Shown here: piece by piece, positions 54,236-64,000 of the stretch
Position numbering within the stretch: position 1 is the stretch's first letter
Layout of the letters: every line of letters begins with the position of its first letter
Origin: Paroedura picta
Taxonomy: Eukaryota > Chordata > Lepidosauria > Squamata > Gekkonidae
DNA length: 64,000 nt
NCBI RefSeq assembly: GCF_049243985.1
Contig: NC_135384.1
Span: forward strand, 12,954,501-13,018,500
Direction: 5' to 3'
Position numbers and translations under genes: made by a program
The notes under the pieces: model-generated
Seen by the model: the letters and a program-made list of their open reading frames with translations, nothing else
Database searches by the model: none
What the model was told of the DNA's origin: nothing

Positions 54236-56254
54236 TGTTGAGCCTGACTGGGGCCATATTTGCCCGGAGATATGGGAATGCAGATATATATTCCCATTTT
54301 TGCCCCAGGTACCAACAGGGCCTGGGTCATCAGGAATGGAAGGGTCGGATTGTGCTGGCCTGTCCCCACTCCACCTGTGGCCATGACTACAGTCCCCCAA
54401 AAGGGACAAAAAGTGTTCCAGGTGTCTCTGCCTCACTGTGCAGCAGAGCTGCCTGGAGCCTTTTGTTTGTTTGAAGAATGTGCTGTTGCGTTTTTATGCA
54501 ATACCATGCACATCAAACAACAACAAATACATGTCCCTGCCCTTCCACAGCATGGTGGAACCTCAACTGCCTCACCTGGACGCACAAATCCAGGGTGGAA
54601 GATTGAGAGGTTAGAGAAATCTTATCCTCTGCAGAAATGGTGCACCATTTCTAAAAGACAGTGTGCTGTTTGGAGTACCTCAACCTCCTCCTTTCACTTC
54701 TGCATATGTAAAAAGACCAGATGCGGTGTTGGCCTCTTTCCTTAAATTAAAATCAGTAGATAAATCCAAATTATTTGTGAATTATAATCTCTTAAGGGCA
54801 TGCAAGGATATAACACGGAATGTTGTCCTTATGTCGTCTCTGATGTTATTGTGGGAGGAGATGTCGCTTAGAGGAAGAGCATGTGCTGATCATTATGGTG
54901 GATCTCGGAACACTTTATATTGTCAGGATGACAGATTTGAAATAAAACTCCACTCGAGGAAAAGAAGTGAGTTTATTCAAAGCAGCTCTCCAGGATTTAT
55001 AAAGTTGAATCTGAAGAACACTGGTTACACACAAGTTCTTATTCCCCCATGATCTCCCACCTTTGCCAGGCCCATTAAGATTCACAGGCCAGCCAGGCAA
55101 AACACCCCCCCCCAATCGCAGATGCCTAGCCGGGAGCCCAACCAGACGCTATTGCATTCATTGGGATGACCATGGAGCACAGCCCCTATTTCTACAAGAG
55201 ATACAAACTGCAGGAGGGAGTTCAAAGACAGCAGGCAGTAGAACACATTTCAAGATGGATACACACTGGACAACCATGCATATAATCATGACAGAAACCT
55301 TGGGGATTCCAAGATCTATGTCATAATTCCAGTGTTCATGTCTTCTCTAAGGTGTGGAATATGCCCCCACCCCCACCCATGGAAATATATAATGCCAGAA
55401 TGCTTTTGTTCATATGCACAATCAACAGCAAAGCCTTTTGGGTAGTCAAAAGTGGGAAAGCTGGTAGGATGCATCCTGCTGAAGTACTTCGCTTAATGTC
55501 CTGCCAGATGATAAGATCCCCAGAGTTCTGCATTGACAGGCAGGAGGGCATTACCAGCCCCAAAGGAAATGCTTGATGCCCTTTTTAAATTTGGCATAAC
55601 CAGCCACAGCTTTTGTTGCAAAACCTGGAGTCTTGGTTTGACATAGGGGAGAGCCTGTCCTGTGGTCAGCTGACCACACCCACGCTTGCTATTCCTAAGG
55701 GCCATACCAAAAATCCCCACCCTTCTCCCAGCCAGGAGCAAGGGATCCTTGGCCACCACTATCCCTACCTGACAAAAGCACCACCCAAAGTACTACAGGG
55801 GTGCACACCTCCTTTGGTTCAACCTTGGGCCACCCGGCTGTGTGAATCCCCGGCCCTTTCCCCAAGAGGTCAGGTCCTTCACACCCAGCCACCTCTTAGG
55901 AGATCCCAACCTGGAGTCTGGCCGCAAGCCATACTCCCCCCAAAATTCAGGCTCCCCCTATGCCATCGTGCAAGCTGTGACATAACTTAGCATTGAATAA
56001 CCCCAAACATAACCCAGATGCCAAAACAGTAACAATAATGAGAATAGGGAGGGTGGGAGGGAAAGCCTTCAGTTGCGCAAATCTCTGGGTGTCAAATGAG
56101 GCCAGGCTAGCACACGTGGTGCTATTTATAGCCCACCTAGTTGCCCCGACCTCATGCCCAGTGTCAGGCCGTACTTGACATGCCAGCCAGCACGTCCCAT
56201 CTTTGCACCTCTTCCGTCAATGGGCGGATTCGGTGAGTCAATGTCTCCTTTTTC
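54236..56254. other. Unique block between the two OR duplication units
   Basis: GC-richer than its surroundings. It contains a tttattcaaagcagctctcc-type run and several open frames without motifs. Similarity to the OR 4 3' flank stops sharply at 54235. It may hold an insertion of unknown kind. No coding domain was recognised. Confidence 0.35.
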
Positions 56255-56699
56255 CACGGCTCGTGAACCATGTCACTGTTAATTTTTTTCTTCATATCTT
56301 TACATCTAAGGATACACAAACATCATATTAATTTTTTTTTAAATAAAGAAACTTCAGCTATGCATATACTTTTTAATGATACCCTTAGGGATCATTGTCT
56401 CATCAAAACCTCTTGATTAACTTTCCACTGTGTAGGGACAACACAGTATTCTTGCGTGACAAAGAGGAACACCGTTGTAATTATTCGGATCATAGCATAT
56501 TGTTTTTACAATTTGCCACATGGTTTTAAAACATCCTTGGGGGATTAAATATGCATTTTCAATCTCCCTGAATATATCTACATGGTGAATCCAGCTATGA
56601 CATGGAGAAGTGTGGATTGCTTAAATATTGTAGTTGCAGGACCTGGATACAAGGGTCCAAGTTAGTATCTGGAACTTTTTCCATTGCATGTCTGATTCA

Positions 56700-56730
56700 T
56701 TCCCCCCCCCCCCCACACACACACACACAC
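56700..56730. repeat. C-run and (CA)n microsatellite
   Basis: A run of C followed by cacacacacac. Absent from the matching place in unit 1. Confidence 0.9.
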
Positions 56731-58064
56731 TGGGAAATCATAGGGAGAATTGCTTCTACATTCTCAGGCAGTGCCAGTTGGTTTTATCAACAAAGTTACT
56801 TGAGCCCATTGTGACTGGCTCCTCTCAGATGTGGATTTCATAACTGGGACCATATATTGTTTCCTCCAGACTACTAAATTTTTTTCAGTTTGTTTTGGAA
56901 TTGCAATTGATATAGAATACTGAAGCTTAAAACTTGGCCATGTTAGGTCACCAGCTGTTTATGTCTCCAATTTGAGGCATCATTTTCTGATTTGTTTTCC
57001 TGTATATTTTACAAATAAATGTACATTTTTATGAATTCTGTTTTCAGCATATCAGTGGTGACTGACACAGAAATTGTGCATAGGGCATAAAAGAAACAAA
57101 TGCATGATCGATGCAAATGGGTGGAATGAATTTTTTTTAACAAAACCTCCCATCTCCAACAAATAAAACAAATATAAATGAAGATAAAAAGATGCTTACA
57201 TCACTCATAGGCCAAGGATTACAGTGCTCTACAGGTAGGATAATACTTATCATTCATTCTTTCTTTCTTTGGCCATTATGGTGGTAAAGGTCTTTCGGTT
57301 TGGGTAGAAATTAAAAGCTACAGAAAATATTATGGAATATAATTTTCAAATTTCTCTAATGTGACTTGAATGCTTCACTCCTGCTCAGTGTACAGATGTC
57401 AGTTATGTTTAAAAAGAAACGTGTATGTGTGTTTTATTTGAAGATCTTATACTTCTAAGTGTAGCTTCTGACCTTAGAAGAGTATACAAACTGAGGAAAG
57501 TGCTATTAACTAAGTAGTGCCTATGTTATATTCACACAAATCAAGATGGGCTCTGGGTAATCTCTTTATTAATGGATTTACCAATCCAGGAAAAATTAAA
57601 GAAACCATATTGGGTTCCATGATGGTGGAAGGCTAATGTTTTGTATATTAGCTCAATATGAGCACAATAACTACAGTCTAGTTAGGTTTTGCTTCATCAC
57701 ACTACAGATGACAGTTGCATACTATACAATTTGGAGAGTAATCCAAGGCAGGTCTAATCACAAGAAAGTCTAATTTGATTCAGAAACGGCCATATTTATT
57801 ATATATTATATTATAGGTTATGAACCAAGATGTTTATAATTCTCTGAATTGTGATCCTGATTGACACTGGTCTAAATGATGATAAATAAACCAACTAGAA
57901 TTTCATGGACATACTTCTAGGAAGGAAGAGTTCATAGGATTGCTGCCTACATTGCTTTGGATCTCATTCAAATTAATGTGACCGGTAGTGTAACTATATA
58001 CAGGATGGCAGCATGATTTATGCTTTCTAATCACCTAATTTTGATTTACAATTGAATTTCTTTC

Positions 58065-58066
58065 AG
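58065..58066 (+). other. Putative 3' splice site of OR 4 leader
   Basis: ttgaatttctttcAG|cattgaa, 237 nt before the ATG; same block as upstream of ORs 2 and 3. Confidence 0.5.
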
Positions 58067-58303
58067 CATTGAAATTTTGGCTCCAGACAGACAACTCTCC
58101 TGGCATCTCTACTGAATGATTCATTACCATTGAGATTAATGAATAATGTGTTCAATTGACCCAATGAATAGAAGTTCACTTTTGCACATAACTGAATGCA
58201 AAAATTATATACAGCTTAAAATAATGGACTGGGTAGAATCTAGACATGTAATACAGAGAACTTAAATCTTCTCTTTTCAAATATATATATTTTAAGGGGG
58301 GAA

Positions 58304-59242
58304 ATGGCAATTAATACGACAGTAACGGAATTTATTCTCTTGGGCTTATCTCAGAATCCAAGGATGCAGACCATCCTCTTCCTCATTTTTCTTGTAATTT
58401 ACATTACAACCTGGCTGGGCAATCTGACAATCATTACTATTGTAATATTCATACTGCATTTCCACACACCCATGTACTTCCTTTTGGCAAACCTGGCTGT
58501 CATTGACATCAGTGACTCCACAGTAACTGCAATCAAAATGTTACGGGATCTCAGCTCCCATACAAATACCATCTCCTACAACTGGTGCATCGCCCAAATT
58601 TTTTTAATCCATTTTACTGGAGGAGCTGTGGTCTTTCTCCTAGCAGTAATGGCTGTTGATAGATACATAGCAATCTACAAACCATTGCAGTATTTGCTGA
58701 TTATGCATCAAGGAACTTGTATAGGTTTGGTGGCAGGTGCTTGGTTGGGTGGCTTTGCCCACTCCATTGTACAGGTGGCATTAATACTTCAGCTGCCCTT
58801 CTGTGGACCCAACCTGTTGGACAATTTCTACTGTGATGTCCCACAGCTCATCAAACTGGCTTGCACAGACACATACATCACAGAACTCCTGATGGTTTCA
58901 AACAGTGGATTTCTTCTCACTTTAGTCTTCCTTGCCTTGCTTGTATCGTACAGTGTCATCTTGATAAAGATCAGAAAACATGTCACAGAAGGGAAACACA
59001 AAGCCCTGTCTACATGCGCTGCACAAATCATAGTGATGAGCTTAAAGTTTGTTCCAGGCATGTACGTTTATGACCGTCCTTTCCGGGTATTTCCAGGAGA
59101 CAAAATAGTTGCCATGTGCTATACTCTTATCACTCCAATGTTAAATCCCATGATCTTTACTCTGAGAAACAGAGAAATGAAGGATACCATTAAAAAGCTC
59201 ATTCGAAAAATGATGTCGTTCACAATAAAAGAATCAAAATGA
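58304..59242 (+). CDS. Olfactory receptor 4, intact, 312 aa
   Basis: Family-4-like odorant receptor, tandem paralog of OR 3. The start is at 58304 (MAINTTVTEF). It has the same motif order as ORs 2 and 3. Distinct residues include LLAVMAVDRYIAI, QGTCIGLVAG, LALLVSYS, IRKHVTEG and GDKIVAMCY. The tail is FTIKESK. No break is seen. The upstream leader splice site and 3' flank are shared with its paralogs. Confidence 0.96.
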   Translation: MAINTTVTEFILLGLSQNPRMQTILFLIFLVIYITTWLGNLTIITIVIFILHFHTPMYFLLANLAVIDISDSTVTAIKMLRDLSSHTNTISYNWCIAQIFLIHFTGGAVVFLLAVMAVDRYIAIYKPLQYLLIMHQGTCIGLVAGAWLGGFAHSIVQVALILQLPFCGPNLLDNFYCDVPQLIKLACTDTYITELLMVSNSGFLLTLVFLALLVSYSVILIKIRKHVTEGKHKALSTCAAQIIVMSLKFVPGMYVYDRPFRVFPGDKIVAMCYTLITPMLNPMIFTLRNREMKDTIKKLIRKMMSFTIKESK

Positions 59243-59382
59243 TGGGTTTGCTTCGGCTATGATTTATGCCTTCTGCTAAATATTGCCAATTTCTCCTTTA
59301 CTATCACATTCCTTATTGCATACACACTTTGTTTTTGTGGTTCCAATGGCCTCCTCCCCAGCCTTCTGGTAGCCAAAGATAA

Positions 59383-60911
59383 CTTGCTCTTTGCTTTACC
59401 CATAGAAAAGCTGAGAGTGTGTTTATGGCATGAGATTCACACACGTCTGCCTACAGTCAGATCTTGATTACGGTCATAGACTAGCATAATCAAAAACGAT
59501 AAATGATCAGTTTGTAAACAGCTGAGGGAACCAAAAACATAAAACCACTATAGGCATAAAAGGACTAAAAAAATAGAATCGCTTAAACTGAAAAACTACA
59601 AAAACAAAGATTCGATAATTGCATAGAGGAGATTATTCTGGTCAGTCTCAGCTCTCTGGATCATCATGTGTGAATCAGTTTACTCCGAATTTTCATGGCT
59701 GCTGCGTAGAACCTGGCAACACTGCGTTGTAGCACAATTTGTGTCTGTGAGCAGTAAGGAAGGATAAAATTGACCTGAATGCCCTTGTAGTCTATATAAC
59801 AATGGTGACATAGAAATGGAAGATATATCTTTATGAAACTGGAAATGAAGAAGACATATATGTTCCATTTTTTTTCCTATTTGACTAGAGCCAAATGGGC
59901 ACTTCCTCTTTTCATATATCTCACTTCAAGTACAGCTGAAGGAAGGATGTTGCAAGTAGCTCAAGTAAAAGCTCAAGGTGATTGGGTACCTCAAGACTAG
60001 ATAAGTATGCCATGGGGCAGTGAAGCTACCTACTGCTTTCACTGACAATAAGCATGAAAAAACAGCTGGTTCTGAATAAACATACCAGCAGAAAAAAGAG
60101 AACCTATCCCAGGCTCTCAAAATCAGTATACAATATAGTATTTATATAATATTCCTTAGTAAGATATTAAATCCAACGTCAAAATGAGTCTTTTCTCTAT
60201 GTTCATAATTAATGAAGCAACCAGAATGGACCTAAGATTGTGAATCTAGCAAGTTTCCAATATTTCAATATTCATCCAACTCAAAGTTGTAGTATAAACT
60301 CTACAGCTCACAGGTATGGGAGAGCTTTGTCAAGAGACCACTACTAGAAGGCCACTATTCAAAATTTAAAGGTAAAATTGCCCATATTTCAAACAGGACC
60401 TTTCCATATGTCAGTATTTTAATATCATATTGCATGGCTTGGTATGGTGGTTTATCTTTATCATAGTTTCCCCCACACACATACAAACAAACCCAGAAAC
60501 ATTTTTGGCTGGACTTCAAGGTTAGTCCACAGAAACTTGCTGATGCAACAACAGCTGGATTGCAACAGCTTCACAGGTTGTCATAAATAGTTTCCTCCCT
60601 ATTGCATTCACAAAGTTTTTTTTTTCCTGGCATTCCTACAATCTATTTTTTTTCCCCTGACATCACATGAGATGCACTCTTTTTGCAGAGTAATACAGCA
60701 GCTGAGGTCAGTTTGGTGATTGCTAGCTAGATAATTCAGCTGAGGTTTCAGCAGGGCAGCCCGAATTTTGGTATTATTTCAGGTCTCAGTGCTGGCAGAA
60801 TGATTCCATTTTGCAGGCCCTGCAGAACTGTCCCAGGTCGCGGGTAGAGTGTTACATCAGACTCAAGTGTCTGCAGTCTCATAACTCACCTTTTCACCCC
60901 CATGAATATCT
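59383..60911. other. Intergenic stretch after OR 4
   Basis: The first ~50 bp (gaaaagctgagagtgtg) still match the OR 2 3' flank. The rest has no gene or repeat I can name, though 59640-59780 reads like an interspersed repeat. Confidence 0.3.
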
Positions 60912-61035
60912 AAGTTTCTGAAGAAGTGTTTATTCATACAAAAGCTCACACTACTTTGACTACTACTTTGTTAGTCTTAAAGGTGCCATTGGACTCAAAT
61001 TGTATTCTGCAACTTCAGACCAGCATGAAATCGGA
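60912..61035 (+). repeat. Interspersed repeat tail, possibly Penelope-like
   Basis: The phrases gtttctgaagaagtgt, aaaagctcacactac, gttagtcttaaaggtgccat and cttcagaccagcatg follow the order of a widespread reptile repeat. The last part resembles the 56-bp insert at 658-713. Family assignment is tentative. Confidence 0.4.
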
Positions 61036-61524
61036 GTGGGTAGGACCCAGTGAAGGACCAGACACTAAGCAAGTAATAGGGAACAGGAGGAAACTTGTGC
61101 CATTTTTAAAATTGGTACTATGGAACCTAAGGAGCTGAACAACCTCTTGGATGTCTTCTAATGTCTGCCTCAGACTTCCTGCTGGTTGCCAGGCAACCCT
61201 AGAAACAGACTGAGTTTGTAATTGAGGAGATTTGATGATGCCTCCAGAAATTCAATTCCCATGTTTTCCTGGTTGGCTTTATCACTATTCAGCTGTTACA
61301 AGTCTGTGTCCCATGGAAGAGTTTCAGGGAACATGTTGGAGTCAACATATTGTCTTCTGCAAAGTTGTAGACAATCCATCAGGTGAGTTGGTCAATTACT
61401 TTCCCTATAATCAGAATAATCATCATCATCACTTCTACTTTTCTCCCTCCATCCCCTGGGAGTTCCAGTGACCACAGAGGGGAAATGGTATTATTGTTCC
61501 TTCTGCTATTCCTAGCTGGAAAGC
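61036..61524. other. Upstream region of V2R gene D
   Basis: No gene and no repeat recognised apart from the adjoining elements. Confidence 0.3.
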
Positions 61525-61795
61525 AAGAAGAAGAAGAAGAAGAGTTGGTTCTCATATGTTGCTTTTCTCTATCCAAAGGAGTCTCAAACAGGCTTACAGT
61601 CACCTTCCCTTTCCTCTCCCCTGTGAGGTGGGTGAGGCTGAGAGAGCCCTGATATCACTGCTCAGTCAGGACAGCTTTAACAGCGCCGTGGCAAGCCCAA
61701 GGTCACCCAGCTGGTTGCATGTGGGGGAGCACGGAATCAAACCTGCCTTGCCAGATTAGAAGTCTGCACTTCTAACCACTACACCAAACTGGCTA
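61525..61795 (-). mobile_element. tRNA-derived SINE with (TTC)n tail
   Basis: Near full-length minus-strand copy that ends about 130 bp upstream of the V2R gene D start codon. It lacks about 20 bp of the family body (the cacaacagacaccc part). Confidence 0.85.
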
Positions 61796-61925
61796 TCAAA
61801 GAGACAAAGAGAGGCTCTCGGTTCACTGATATTTTACATTGTACTGTCTGTCAAGCGTGCCTTCTATGCTACTAAGGAATTCTTGAACTATATCATAAGA
61901 ATAGGCGAATTGGTGACTGTGTGAA

Positions 61926-62149
61926 ATGCTTTCATGGAAAATGGTTCTATTTGTCACTTCTGTGTTAGTGCAGGTGGTGAGCAAAGCTCCGTATTCTCCG
62001 TGCCCCATCAATCACCCACTTCCTATTGTTCACAAGTATTATCAGTCAGGAGACTTGCTCATTGCTGGAATTGTCTCTAATGTGTTTCAGTTTTCTGATG
62101 CTCTCACTTTTGAAGCACGTCCCTCTCCCAGTTCCTCTGATTCACTTTT
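61926..62149 (+). CDS. V2R gene D exon 1
   Basis: 224 nt. Signal peptide plus the first flytrap strand. A second in-frame Met at codon 6 is a possible alternative start. Confidence 0.85.
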
Positions 62150-63367
62150 GTAAGAAGGATTTATTTCAGATTATTGCTTTATGTTTTTATTGTCATGAAA
62201 GGTTTAATATCTGCTATTAAATTGATGGTTTCCCTCCTAGTGAGACTTTGTCTTAAATTACAGGTGTTCCTGTAGAAAACCAGTGGGATATCCTAAGTTC
62301 TAATGAATACATGGAAGGGAAAAACACAACTAACACAAACCTTTGCAGTTTACACACTTTCAGAGGATTATGGTCATTTGTTGGTTGAACAGGAAGAGGG
62401 GCTTGACATGTAGAAGGTCCCAGGTTTGATTCCTGGCAGATTCAGTTAAAAGATCTGAGAGTAGGCTACATGAAAGACCTATGCCTGTGGACCAGAAGAC
62501 TTTCTGCCGATCTGAGTACAAAATATTTATAGAATCATAGAATCATACAGTTGGAAAGGGCCATTCAGGCCATCAAGTCTGACCCTTGTTCAATGAATGA
62601 TCAGCCTTAAGCATCCATGGTCATATATATCCAGCTCTTTAAAGATCACCAGTAAAGGGAAGCTCTCCTCCTCCTAGGCCCATTGACATACTTTGATGGA
62701 CCAAAGATCTGAGTCCGTGTATGTACCTGTGTCTGAAATGTAAGCATCCTTATTTGATAGCATCCTTTCAAATTGGAAACTACTTGTAGATGTTTATGTC
62801 ACAAATAGAAGGCATGAGAAATTTCAGACCCTCAGAATGATACTGCAATAAACATCCGAGGGTCTTTGTGAATGTTCTGCCTGTCAAAACCATTTCACTG
62901 CTGAAACTGCCTTTTAGAGAAATCAATAGTTCCATGTCCAGGAGACCTCGTAGATCTCAGGGCACTGGGCTGTGGAATTTGTTTTCAATGTATTTAGTAC
63001 ATTGATGTTGTACTAAAGTGCATAAAATGTAATCTTCAGAAGTGAATTGGTTGCACCATATCCCTCTCATTGCAGAGTATTCCTTCAGCTTTACCAGAAC
63101 ATCCTAGCTTTGGTGTTTGCAGTAAAGGAGATCAATGAGAATCCAAAACTCTTACCCAATGTCACTCTTGGCATCAACATCTATAATAACTATATTAGAC
63201 CAAGCTCTACATATCATGCAGCAATGGAACTTCTCTCCACTAAAAGGATGTTCATTCCCAACTACAAGTGTGATAACCAGAGCAACGTAGTAGCAGTTTT
63301 GGGAGGACCAAAGTCAAACTACTGCCTCTATATGGCAGATGTTCTGTGCATTTTCAAGATTCCACAG
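61926..63367 (+). CDS. V2R gene D, 5' part (exons 1-2): vomeronasal type-2 receptor
   Basis: Family C GPCR. Exon 1 is 61926-62149 (ATG at 61926, donor cTTTT|gtaaga, phase 2). Exon 2 is 63076-63367 (acceptor cattgcAG, donor CAG|gtaaaa), 292 nt as in genes B and C. The 172 residues in view give a signal peptide (MLSWKMVLFVTSVLVQVVSK), then KYYQSGDLLIAGIVS and [19 protein letters not shown]. It differs clearly from genes B and C in the region after ICN/IND and in exon 2, so it belongs to another V2R lineage. Exons 3-6 must lie beyond the right edge. The visible part is open. Confidence 0.9.
62383..62725 (+). mobile_element. tRNA-derived SINE (second family) split by CR1
   Basis: The left part, 62383-62529, has cccaggtttgattcctggc (B box) and gacctatgcctgtgg. 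The right part, 62681-62725, resumes with gacatactttgatggaccaa. The middle is a CR1 3' end. Confidence 0.8.
62530..62680 (-). mobile_element. CR1 3' end nested in a SINE
   Basis: It begins with tagaatcatagaatcataca and ttggaaagggccattcaggc, the reverse of the CR1 terminus, and reaches into the CR1 3' UTR. It lies in intron 1 of V2R gene D. Confidence 0.87.
63076..63367 (+). CDS. V2R gene D exon 2
   Basis: 292 nt, phase 2 to 0. It encodes [20 protein letters not shown] and ends FKIPQ, as in other V2Rs. Confidence 0.93.
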
Positions 63368-63497
63368 GTAAAATGGTCTCATTTTTCTTAACAACAAATT
63401 CACTTTTCTTTTTAATTCAGGAGTAGTTTTACATTAAAGCTTTCTCAATTTCTGATAAACCAATTGCAGTGTTTGTGTTTTGATTTTTTTTTTTAGG

Positions 63498-63661
63498 CCT
63501 AGGCTAGTTAGATTTTGAAAGTTAAGCTCATTTGGCTCTGGTTTGTACTTGGATGGGGAGACCACCATGGAAATCCAGGGTCAGGCAATGGCAAACCACC
63601 TCTGTTTGTCTCTTGCCTCAAAAGCCCCAAGAAGGTTTGCCATAAGTTGACTATACCACTA
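63498..63661 (+). mobile_element. 5S-rRNA-derived SINE
   Basis: gattttgaaagttaagctca and tagtactt-like ggtttgtacttggatggggagacc match the internal promoter part of 5S rRNA. The body follows with ggcaatggcaaaccacctct and gtttgccataagttgact. Too diverged to be a 5S gene. Confidence 0.8.
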
Positions 63662-63780
63662 TCAGCATGACATTTAGATTTTATTACCCTTATTTCCCAA
63701 TTTGTTTAAAGGCAGAACTTCCTTTGTGAGAAACTTAATGGTTCAGTTGTCATCTCTGTCTTTCTTATCCAATATATGGA

Positions 63781-63818
63781 TATATATATTGGACACACAC
63801 ACACACACACACACACAT
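63781..63818. repeat. (TA)n/(CA)n microsatellite
   Basis: tatatatattgga followed by (CA)n in intron 2 of gene D. Confidence 0.95.
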
Positions 63819-63854
63819 TCCATGGGGGGGAAAGGAGGGGAGAGAGAAGATTTT

Positions 63855-63926
63855 AAGGCAATTTTAAGCCATTTTGAGACCCCTTCTGGTAGAGAATGGT
63901 AGCATGTAAGAACCAAGTCTTCTTCT
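63855..63926 (+). mobile_element. tRNA-derived SINE, 3' end only
   Basis: gccattttgagaccccttct then agcatgtaagaaccaagtct and a TTC tail; it matches the last 70 bp of the (TTC)n SINE. Confidence 0.7.
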
Positions 63927-64000
63927 CAGAGACTGAACATTCCAGAGAAAGAAGAGGTGATGGCTTGGTCATCAAATAACATTGCTCCTACAATGTAACA

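Larger units (their letters stand above)
56255..59382 (+). repeat. Tandem segmental duplication, unit 2 (contains OR 4)
   Basis: Partner of 49380-54235. It lacks the three transposons of unit 1, so it preserves the pre-insertion sequence. The middle (about 56990-57440) is not shared. Confidence 0.8.

Noticed and set aside
54236-56254. Retroviral LTR or other virus-derived element
   Set aside because: There are no paired terminal repeats, primer-binding site or gag/pol-like segment that I can support.
63498-63661. 5S rRNA gene
   Set aside because: Only part of the 5S internal region is present, diverged and fused to a SINE body.

Overview
The window is nuclear DNA from a squamate reptile, most likely a lizard. 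The evidence is genes cut into exons by GT...AG introns, two full-length Sauria SINEs, a BovB (RTE) LINE fragment, CR1, L2-like and L1 LINE pieces, hAT MITEs and many copies of a tRNA-derived SINE with a (TTC)n tail. No sequence could be searched, so the species is not named.

The locus is a chemosensory gene cluster. Four vomeronasal type-2 receptor (V2R, family C GPCR) genes lie on the + strand. Gene A enters from the left with only exons 5-6 in view (1996-4332). Gene B (7191-22231) has all six exons and an open frame of 881 codons. Gene C (25331-36285) also has all six exons and 883 codons. Gene D starts near the right edge, with exons 1-2 at 61926-63367 and the rest outside. All splice phases agree. 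An olfactory receptor (OR) group sits between genes C and D: two intact ORs on the minus strand (38291-39271, 44056-44994), two intact ORs on the plus strand (53157-54092, 58304-59242) and two broken OR fragments (43203-43440 minus, 48885-49175 plus). V2Rs detect peptide or amino-acid-like ligands in vomeronasal neurons; ORs act in the olfactory epithelium. Here the two families interleave.

The region grew by duplication. Gene A and gene B share exons 5-6, introns and upstream intron sequence. The two plus-strand ORs lie in tandem units (about 49380-54235 and 56255-59382). These paralogous copies act as natural empty sites, which let many transposon insertions be defined to the base.

The most notable element is a non-autonomous Helitron-like transposon with 5' TC, 3' CTAG, a 3' hairpin and insertion between A and T. 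One copy, in intron 5 of V2R gene B (15765-20537), carries a 44-bp minisatellite expanded to roughly 100 units, with a 214-bp higher-order period at its end. A second copy (52214-52674), upstream of an OR, has only a few units. Both have matching empty sites elsewhere in the window. Other points of interest are a decayed second first exon and an exon-3 scrap inside V2R gene C, a gene-conversion-like mosaic among three ORs, nested micro-insertions of CR1 into SINEs, and an unclassified GC-rich insertion with a 9-bp target duplication. I saw no convincing retroviral or other virus-derived element.
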